From NCBI GenBank assembly GCA_016288755.1, contig JAEELE010000023.1:1-47395 (forward strand): a stretch of 47,395 bases of DNA, given 5' to 3'. The notes beneath the pieces were generated by a model that was not told the origin of the DNA, ran no database searches, and saw only the letters and a program-made list of their open reading frames with translations. The position numbers and the translations under genes were made by a program. Shown piece by piece: positions 24,082 to 29,775 of the stretch. Origin of the DNA: Oscillospiraceae bacterium (GTDB taxonomy: Bacteria; Bacillota; Clostridia; Oscillospirales; Ruminococcaceae). Position 1 is the first letter of the stretch; every line of letters begins with the position of its first letter.

Positions 24082-24300
24082 GAAAACAGGGCGACGAAAA
24101 GCAGCCCGAAGGAAGCCTGACACCCGAAGGCGGCGGCTCTGAGACCTGTTGACAGACGAAGCCCGGTGCCCGCAGCGGCACAGAAGGCTCCGATGCTGCG
24201 CAAACCGCAGCGAAATGACCAGCCCAACCCTGAGAGGGGAGGCAAACTTATTTCACAGCTGTGATGTGCAGCAATAACTCACAGCAAAATTAAGGAGGAA
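24082..24300 (+). ncRNA. Structured 5' leader of the sugar-binding protein mRNA
   Basis: The 5' leader can form several stable hairpins in a row: GGGC...GCCC (24091-24109), a two-part stem AGCC/GGCT enclosing GTGCC-CGCAGC-GGCAC (about 24162-24191), CTGCG-CAAAC-CGCAG (about 24199-24213), and CCCT-GAGA-GGGG (about 24230-24241). The palindrome CACAGCTGTG follows at about 24256-24265. It ends in AAGGAGG before the start codon of the binding protein. It does not match the cobalamin, FMN, SAM, glycine, lysine or c-di-GMP riboswitch consensus sequences that I know. It may control translation or stabilise the mRNA. Confidence 0.45.
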
Positions 24301-24307
24301 ACTTACA

Positions 24308-25846
24308 ATGAACAAGCTGAGAAAGTCCCTCGCACTCATCGCTACTCTGGCGATGGCATCCACCGCTCTGTTCGCTTGCGGCGACGGCTCTTCCACTGCT
24401 CCGGCAGCAAGCAAGGCTGACAGCAAGGCAGCTGAGGAAAGCAAGGCTGCTGATGACAGCAAGGCTGCTGAGGAAAGCAAGGCAGAGGAAGGCCCGAAGG
24501 TCGAGTTCCCGGATGAGGCAGGCAGCAAGCTGTCCGTTCTGTCCTGGACCGGTGACGACCTCAACGCAATGATCAAGAACTTCGCTGAGAACACCAGCTA
24601 CAACGCAGACGACATCGTCTGGGTTCAGCAGGGTTCCAAGGGTCAGGAAGCCCGCGAGAAGTACGCAACCTACTTCGCAGGCGGCGATGATGCTGACCTT
24701 CTGTTCCTCGAGGCAGACTGGATCCTCGACTACATCAACAACGACGAGTACACCGCTCCGCTGACCAAGCTCGGCTTCACCACCGATGACTTCAAGGGCT
24801 GCTATGAGTACACCGTCGCAATCGGCACCGACAACAACGGCGTTCTGAAGGGCGCAACCTGGCAGGCAACTCCGGGCGCATACCTCTACAGAACCGATCT
24901 TGCTGAGCAGTATCTCGGCGCAAAGACCCAGAGCGAGATGCAGGATAAGGTCAAGGATTGGGACACCTTCATCGCATCTGCAGAGACCGTTAAGACCGCT
25001 TCCAACGGCAAGTGCGCAATGATCGATACTCTGGCTGGTCTGTGGCAGGTCTATCAGTACAACCGCTCCAGCGCTTGGGCTGACAAGGACGACAAGCTCC
25101 AGATCGATGACTACTGCAAGACCTACGCAGAGCTCGCAAAGAAGTGCTGGGACGAGAAACTTGTGACCAAGGAAGATGCATGGTCTGACGGCTGGTATGC
25201 AATCGGTCAGGACGGCTCCACCATGGGTTACTTCTTCTGCACCTGGTGCCTCGGCGAGAACTCCATGCTCTCCAACGCTGAAGGCGGCATCAAGATGAAG
25301 GATAAGGTCGACGCAGACGGCAACGTCGTGAAGGATGCTGACGGCAAAGCAGTCCAGGAGATCGACTACGATGCAGACGGCAAGGTCCAGCCGAAGAACC
25401 CCGATATCTTCGGTAAGTACGACATCTGCAACGGCCCGTCCGGCTGGGCATGGGGCGGCACCTGGTTCGCAGTCTCCCCGAAGTGCAACAACGGCACGCT
25501 GGCTCATGACTTCGTGAAGTACTTCACTGTCACCGAGGACACCATGGAGAAGTACGCTCTGGCAAAGTCTGAGTTCGTCAACAGCCCGAAGGTCATGAAG
25601 AAGATCGTCGACGACAAGTCCAACAAGAACCCGCTGCTCGTCTCCGGCGACCAGTTCGCGATCCTCTACGATGCAGCCGGCAAGATCGACATGACCGGCA
25701 AGATCACCGCATTCGATTCCCAGATCAAGGATAAGTTCAACGGCGTCGTCACCAAGTACGTCAAGGGCGAGATCAAGGACTACGATGCAATGATCGAGCA
25801 GTTCAAGAAGGACTGCGGCTCCATCGAGGGTCTGGTTGTCGAGTAA
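24308..25846 (+). CDS. Carbohydrate ABC importer, substrate-binding lipoprotein
   Basis: A 512-residue family 1-type extracellular solute-binding protein. The signal peptide MNKLRKSLALIATLAMASTA ends in LFAC (Cys24). A tether of repeated SKAAEE/SKAADD units (about 36-60) follows, then the ligand-binding domain (LSVLSWTGDDLNAMIKNFAENTSYNADDIVWVQQG onward), with aromatic residues typical of sugar sites (GPSGWAWGGTWFAVSPK). AAGGAGG lies 8 nt before the ATG. Codon choice is strongly biased to a few codons (GCA, GAC, AAG, ACC), which with the structured leader and the hairpin at 25922 suggests very high expression. It works with the two permeases downstream. The substrate is not readable, but an oligosaccharide is likely. 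Confidence 0.9.
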   Translation: MNKLRKSLALIATLAMASTALFACGDGSSTAPAASKADSKAAEESKAADDSKAAEESKAEEGPKVEFPDEAGSKLSVLSWTGDDLNAMIKNFAENTSYNADDIVWVQQGSKGQEAREKYATYFAGGDDADLLFLEADWILDYINNDEYTAPLTKLGFTTDDFKGCYEYTVAIGTDNNGVLKGATWQATPGAYLYRTDLAEQYLGAKTQSEMQDKVKDWDTFIASAETVKTASNGKCAMIDTLAGLWQVYQYNRSSAWADKDDKLQIDDYCKTYAELAKKCWDEKLVTKEDAWSDGWYAIGQDGSTMGYFFCTWCLGENSMLSNAEGGIKMKDKVDADGNVVKDADGKAVQEIDYDADGKVQPKNPDIFGKYDICNGPSGWAWGGTWFAVSPKCNNGTLAHDFVKYFTVTEDTMEKYALAKSEFVNSPKVMKKIVDDKSNKNPLLVSGDQFAILYDAAGKIDMTGKITAFDSQIKDKFNGVVTKYVKGEIKDYDAMIEQFKKDCGSIEGLVVE

Positions 25847-25921
25847 TTGACACCCGATTCCCGGGATTCAGGCAGCATCAGACAACAGATCAAATGCCTG
25901 AAATAGCATAACCGAATATGT

Positions 25922-25962
25922 GCCTATTGGGGGGAGACCCCCAATAGGCGTATATTTTATCT
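25922..25962 (+). terminator. Hairpin between binding protein and permeases (attenuating terminator or mRNA stabiliser)
   Basis: GCCTATTGGGGG-GAGA-CCCCCAATAGGC is a perfect 12-bp stem with a GNRA-like loop, followed by GTATATTTTAT. In ABC importer operons such an element lets the binding protein be made in excess over the permeases. Confidence 0.8.
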
Positions 25963-26006
25963 ATCCCGGTCAATTTCACTAATTTTTCTTTGAAAGGGTG
26001 TGCTGA

Positions 26007-27059
26007 ATGGCTACAGCTGCACAAAGACGGATCAAATCCGTCAGCTATGCGAAATACGGCTACATCTTTACCGCGCCGTTCTTTATCGTATACTTCATTT
26101 TCATGCTGTTCCCGCTGCTTACGACCTTTAAGCTGTCTGTTTACGGCAACGGTCTGAGCGCCAAGCTGGATCAAGCAGGTACCTCGATCAACTGCTTTGT
26201 CGGTATGGACAACTTCAAGACGATCCTTACCGGCGGTACCGACTACAAGTCCATGGGTATCCATGAGAACTTCGTCAAATTCTTCGGCAATACGATCATC
26301 ATCTGGGTCGGCAACTTCATCCCCCAGATCTGCCTTTCCCTGCTGCTTGCCGTCTGGTTCACCGACCTGCGCGTCAAGATGCCGGGCAAGGGCTTCTTCA
26401 AGGTCGTCATGTATATGCCGAATATCATCACGGCAGCTTCCGTTGCCGGTCTGTTCCTGTCTCTCTGCGGTGACTCCAAGTACAGTGTGTTGAACTCATT
26501 CCTATTAAATCACGGATTCTTGGATGAGGCGTATATGTTCGCCTCAAATAAATGGTCATCGCGCATCATCGTTATGTTCATTCAGGTGTGGATGTGGTTC
26601 GGCAACACCATGATCATGCTGATGTCCGGTATTCAGGGCATCAACGAGTCGCTCTTCGAGGCGGCTGAGATCGACGGTGCGAACTCCCGCCAGACCTTCT
26701 GGCGCATCACCTTCCCGCTCCTGAAGTCCATCATGGTCTACACGCTGCTCACCTCTATGATCGGCGGTCTGCAGATGTTCGATATCCCGTTCATGTTCCA
26801 CACGGGCAATGTCATCAACTCGCACCTCGAGACCATCGCAATCTTTATCTACGATTACTTCCACAGAGACTATCTGCATCCGTCCTACGGCTATTCCGCT
26901 GCGGCGTCTGTCATACTCTTTGTGATCACATCGATCCTCGGCGCGCTCGTGTTCTATGTCCAGCGTGACAAGGATGCGATCGAAATTAAGAAGAAGCGCA
27001 AGGCTGCTGCCAAGGAAGCCAAGCGCCGTGCTGCGAGAGGAGGCGGATTCAGCATATGA
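26007..27059 (+). CDS. Carbohydrate ABC importer permease, MalF/UgpA type
   Basis: A 350-residue integral membrane protein with about six transmembrane segments, the first being IFTAPFFIVYFIFMLFPLLTTFKL. The EAA loop that contacts the ATPase is ESLFEAAEIDGANSRQTFWRITFPLL. The C-terminus is basic (KDAIEIKKKRKAAAKEAKRRAARGGG). Start ATG 26007 follows GAAAGGGTG. It overlaps the second permease by 4 nt and would form the heterodimeric channel with it. It lies downstream of the attenuating hairpin and is expected at lower level than the binding protein. Confidence 0.92.
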   Translation: MATAAQRRIKSVSYAKYGYIFTAPFFIVYFIFMLFPLLTTFKLSVYGNGLSAKLDQAGTSINCFVGMDNFKTILTGGTDYKSMGIHENFVKFFGNTIIIWVGNFIPQICLSLLLAVWFTDLRVKMPGKGFFKVVMYMPNIITAASVAGLFLSLCGDSKYSVLNSFLLNHGFLDEAYMFASNKWSSRIIVMFIQVWMWFGNTMIMLMSGIQGINESLFEAAEIDGANSRQTFWRITFPLLKSIMVYTLLTSMIGGLQMFDIPFMFHTGNVINSHLETIAIFIYDYFHRDYLHPSYGYSAAASVILFVITSILGALVFYVQRDKDAIEIKKKRKAAAKEAKRRAARGGGFSI

Positions 27060-27952
27060 GCAAGAAGATCACATACGCAAGTGACAAGGGCGGCTACCAG
27101 ACCAAAGTCATCATCAAGTCTGCGTTCATCTACCTCGGTCTGATCATCCTCACCCTCATTTGTCTGGTTCCGATCTGGATCCTCGTTGTCAACTCCACGC
27201 GCGACCACAATGAGATCATCGTCAACGGTATGTCGCTTATCCCGAACAAATTCCTGTTCCACAATATCAAAACGCTGGGTTCGAACTCGCTGTACACCAA
27301 GTTCTTCCACCCGCTCATCGGTATGCGCAACTCGCTGATCATCGCAGGCTGCTGCTGCGCGCTGACCGTCTTCTTCGCCGGTCTGACCGCATACGGCATC
27401 GTGGTCTACGACTTCAAGCTCAAGGGCGCCATGTTCACGTTCATCATCGCAGTTATGATGATTCCGACGCAGGTCACTGCTGTTGGTTTCATGAAAATGC
27501 TCGTCAACTGGGATCTGCTCAACAGCTATATCCCGCTGATCGTGCCTGCAATCGCTGCACCTGCGATCGTGTTCTTCATGCGCCAATACATGCTGTCCTC
27601 CTTCCCGCTGGACATCATTGAGGCTGCCCGTATCGACGGCTCCAACGAGTTCCGCACCTTCCTGACCATTTCCATCCCGATGATGAAGCCGGCGTTTGCT
27701 GTGCAGGCGATCTTCGCATTCATCGCGAAGTGGAACGACTACTACAACCAGTCCCTCGTGCTCATCAAGGGCGACTATCGTCAGAATACGATGCCGATGA
27801 TGGTGCAGGGCGTTCTGGCAATCGACCGCAACCCGGATTACGGCGCAAACTACGCCGCGATCATGCTGTCGATCATCCCGGTCGTCGTGGTCTATCTCGT
27901 GCTCTCCAAGTTCATCATCGGCGGCGTCGCTGCCGGCGGTGTCAAGGAGTAA
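27056..27952 (+). CDS. Carbohydrate ABC importer permease, MalG/UgpE type
   Basis: A 298-residue membrane protein with about six transmembrane segments (first AFIYLGLIILTLICLVPIWILVV). The EAA loop is LDIIEAARIDGSNEFRTFLTISIPMMKP. The start overlaps the previous stop (ATGA), so the two permeases are coupled. No ATP-binding subunit follows and none is present in the window. The importer probably borrows a shared MsmX/MsmK-type ATPase encoded elsewhere, as is common in Firmicutes. A terminator follows directly. Confidence 0.92.
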   Translation: MSKKITYASDKGGYQTKVIIKSAFIYLGLIILTLICLVPIWILVVNSTRDHNEIIVNGMSLIPNKFLFHNIKTLGSNSLYTKFFHPLIGMRNSLIIAGCCCALTVFFAGLTAYGIVVYDFKLKGAMFTFIIAVMMIPTQVTAVGFMKMLVNWDLLNSYIPLIVPAIAAPAIVFFMRQYMLSSFPLDIIEAARIDGSNEFRTFLTISIPMMKPAFAVQAIFAFIAKWNDYYNQSLVLIKGDYRQNTMPMMVQGVLAIDRNPDYGANYAAIMLSIIPVVVVYLVLSKFIIGGVAAGGVKE

Positions 27953-27972
27953 CCGCACCGACATTCAGCACA

Positions 27973-28009
27973 AAAGCACAGCGTCATTCGGGCGCTGTGC
28001 TTTATTTTT
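27973..28009 (+). terminator. Terminator of the sugar importer operon
   Basis: AAAGCACAGCG, 9-nt loop, CGCTGTGCTTT, then ATTTTT. The tail touches the ribosome binding site of the next gene, so that gene depends on read-through or an unseen promoter. Confidence 0.88.
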
Positions 28010-28018
28010 GGAGGGCTT

Positions 28019-28804
28019 ATGTCTGATTTTTACAGTGCGATGCAGGCTGCGGCGCGCGACATGGGCTGCCGCGGCATCGGCACCATGGGCGAAAAATCGC
28101 TGCACCTGACGCTGAAATACTACTACGCGCCCGACCCGGAGACCCATGAGCTGCCGGTCGGCGGGTTCATTGCCGACGCTGTGACCGAACAGGGCGTCGT
28201 CGAGATTCAGACACGCGGACTTGCGCGCTTAAAGCCCAAGCTCGACGCCTTTCTGCCGTGTTGCCCGGTGACGGTCGTGCACCCGGTGATCGCGGAGAAA
28301 ACGGTCATCCGCGTCGATGAGAACGGCGAGCTGCTCTCGAGGCGCAGATCGCCCAAGCATGAGACGGTTTTCTCGAGGATGCGCGAAATCTACACGCTGC
28401 GCGACTATATAGCGCGGGAGAATTTCCGGCTCTGCCTGCCGCTGCTCGCACTGAACGAATACTCCGTGCCGGTGCACAGGGGCAGATTCAAAAAGCTGGA
28501 CCGCGAGCCGACCGAGCTGCGCGGGGAGGTCGTGCTCGGCAGCGCTGCTGATTTTGCTGCGCTGCTCCCGCCGAATTGCCCCGAACAGTTCACGGCAGCC
28601 GAGCTCGCCGACCTGCTGCACGCCGTCCCGAACGACGTGCGGATGCTCCTCAACCTGCTCGCGCGCATGGACCTTTGTGCAAGCACCCACCGCACAAGAA
28701 CCGGTCAGCTCTGGACGCTCCAAAGCGGGATTCCAAAGGGCCAGCCCCCAAGAATGCGATCGCAAAAACCGAATTCTCATCAAAATGGGAGTCCAGAGGG
28801 ATAG
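28019..28804 (+). CDS. Uncharacterised protein with a nuclease-like D...ExQ motif, chimeric C-terminus
   Basis: A 261-residue ORF. The N-terminal part has EKSLHLTLKYYYAPDPETHELPVGGFIADAVTEQGVVEIQTRGLARLKPKLDAFL, followed by VTVVHPVIAEKTVIRVDENGELLSRRRSPKHETVF. This layout recurs in conserved Clostridia proteins of unknown function. The D...GVVEIQT segment followed by a basic helix resembles the PD-(D/E)xK nuclease core, but this is only a pattern match. From about residue 235 (SGIPKGQPP...NGSPEG) the protein reads into repeat-like DNA, so the original C-terminus may be lost. The ribosome binding site GGAGGG is close to the ATG (3 nt), and no promoter follows the preceding terminator. Confidence 0.6.
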   Translation: MSDFYSAMQAAARDMGCRGIGTMGEKSLHLTLKYYYAPDPETHELPVGGFIADAVTEQGVVEIQTRGLARLKPKLDAFLPCCPVTVVHPVIAEKTVIRVDENGELLSRRRSPKHETVFSRMREIYTLRDYIARENFRLCLPLLALNEYSVPVHRGRFKKLDREPTELRGEVVLGSAADFAALLPPNCPEQFTAAELADLLHAVPNDVRMLLNLLARMDLCASTHRTRTGQLWTLQSGIPKGQPPRMRSQKPNSHQNGSPEG

Positions 28805-28841
28805 TATCCCTCTGGCAGGGGTTTGGGGACGGAGTCCCCAA
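28793..28841. repeat. Double palindrome (REP-like) at the right dpaA breakpoint
   Basis: Two adjacent perfect palindromes: CCAGAGGGATA-G-TATCCCTCTGG (28793-28815) and TTGGGGAC-GGA-GTCCCCAA (28823-28841), joined by CAGGGGT. They lie between the unknown gene and the dpaA C-terminal fragment. Similar gggac-gtccc elements are common extragenic repeats in Ruminococcaceae, to my recollection. Confidence 0.7.
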
Positions 28842-28869
28842 TATCAATCCTTCCTCTGTATCTCCGGCG

Positions 28870-29040
28870 TCATCCGGCGTTGATGCCGAAGCCGCGGAAA
28901 CGCTGGGCGTGCGGGTCATTCCTGCGCCGGGGCTGCCCGGAAAATATGCGCCGGTCACTGCCGGGAAAATCGTCGCGCAGACTGTCCGGGAGCTCCTGAC
29001 GGAAAGGAAGCTCCTGACGGAGAGGAGGCGCGGCACATGA
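28870..29040 (+). pseudogene. dpaA: C-terminal fragment of dipicolinate synthase subunit A gene (dpaA/spoVFA)
   Basis: The frame encodes SSGVDAEAAETLGVRVIPAP then GLPGKYAPVTAGKIVAQTVR, the conserved end of DpaA (GVD..AA..LG...I.A.GLPGK.AP.TAG.I...T). It finishes with ELLTERKLLTERRRGT, and its TGA overlaps the ATG of dpaB, the standard dpaA-dpaB junction. Upstream the frame is open only through repeat DNA and the end of the preceding gene, with no start codon or ribosome binding site that would make DpaA. The matching middle part lies at 22055-22252. Confidence 0.82.
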
Positions 29041-29627
29041 TTGATCTGACCGGGATCCGGCTCGGCTTTGCGCTGACCGGCTCCTTCTGCAATGCGCAGC
29101 GCGCGCTCGACGCTGCACAGGCTTGTGTGCAGGCGGGCTGCGAGCTGCTGCCGATCGTGTCGGAGCATTTCGCCTCGGTGCGGACGCGCTTCGGCGCCCC
29201 GGAGAGCTTTCTCGAGCCGCTCGCGGCACTCGGCGGCGGTCGGCTGATCCGCAGCATTGCCGAGGCGGAGCCCATCGGACCGAAGGATATGACCGACGTC
29301 CTCGCGGTCTGCCCGTGCACCGGCAATCTGCTCGGCAAGCTCGCCAACGGCATCACCGACGGCACCGTGCCGATGGCGGTCAAATCCCATCTGCGCGGCG
29401 GCAAGCCCGTCGTGCTCTGCATCGCGACGAATGACGGGCTTTCGGCGTCGGCGCGCAATCTCGGCGATCTGCTCAATCGCCGGCATTATTATTTTGTGCC
29501 CTTCGGACAGGACGCCCCCGCATCGAAGCCGACCTCGCTGGTCGCGGATTTCTCGCTGCTGCCCGGGACGGTCGCGGCGGCGCTCAGCGGGCAGCAGCTC
29601 CAGCCGCTTCTGCTGCGGCAGGTGTGA
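29037..29627 (+). CDS. dpaB: Dipicolinate synthase subunit B (flavoprotein)
   Basis: A 196-residue flavoprotein of the Dfp/SpoVFB family. Landmarks are IRLGFALTGSFCNAQRALDAAQACVQAGCELLPIVSEH, DVLAVCPCTGNLLGKLANGITDGTVPMAVKSHLRGGKPVVLCIATNDGLSASARNLGDLLNRRHYYFVPFGQDAP and KPTSLVADFSLLP. With DpaA it converts a lysine-pathway intermediate to dipicolinate in the mother cell. The gene is full length and its start overlaps the dpaA remnant. Since dpaA is broken, the activity and expression of dpaB are uncertain. In some clostridia dipicolinate is made without DpaA/B by an EtfA-type enzyme. Confidence 0.92.
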   Translation: MIDLTGIRLGFALTGSFCNAQRALDAAQACVQAGCELLPIVSEHFASVRTRFGAPESFLEPLAALGGGRLIRSIAEAEPIGPKDMTDVLAVCPCTGNLLGKLANGITDGTVPMAVKSHLRGGKPVVLCIATNDGLSASARNLGDLLNRRHYYFVPFGQDAPASKPTSLVADFSLLPGTVAAALSGQQLQPLLLRQV

Positions 29628-29692
29628 GGAAATGCACGCTCTTGTCCGAATTATAAGGTGAAGCCGCAATTCTTATATTTTCATGAAAATCC

Positions 29693-29721
29693 TTGTCAAT
29701 CCGACCGGAATATGCTATAAT
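29693..29721 (+). promoter_or_regulatory. Promoter of the YfhO gene
   Basis: TTGTCA (29693-29698), 17 bp, extended -10 TGC TATAAT (29716-29721). Confidence 0.75.
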
Positions 29722-29775
29722 AAGAGCGCGGCAAACCCCGTGTTTCCGCGCTTTTTCTTTGATTGGAGTGATGGC

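Noticed and set aside
24082-24300. Known riboswitch (cobalamin, FMN, SAM, glycine, lysine, c-di-GMP)
   Set aside because: None of the conserved core strings of these classes could be found in the leader, although it is clearly structured.
22055-29040. Programmed excision element (skin or vfbin type) restoring dpaA
   Set aside because: No serine or tyrosine recombinase lies in the 6.6 kb, the DpaA N-terminus is missing on the left, and the fragment ends overlap imperfectly. An old rearrangement is more likely.
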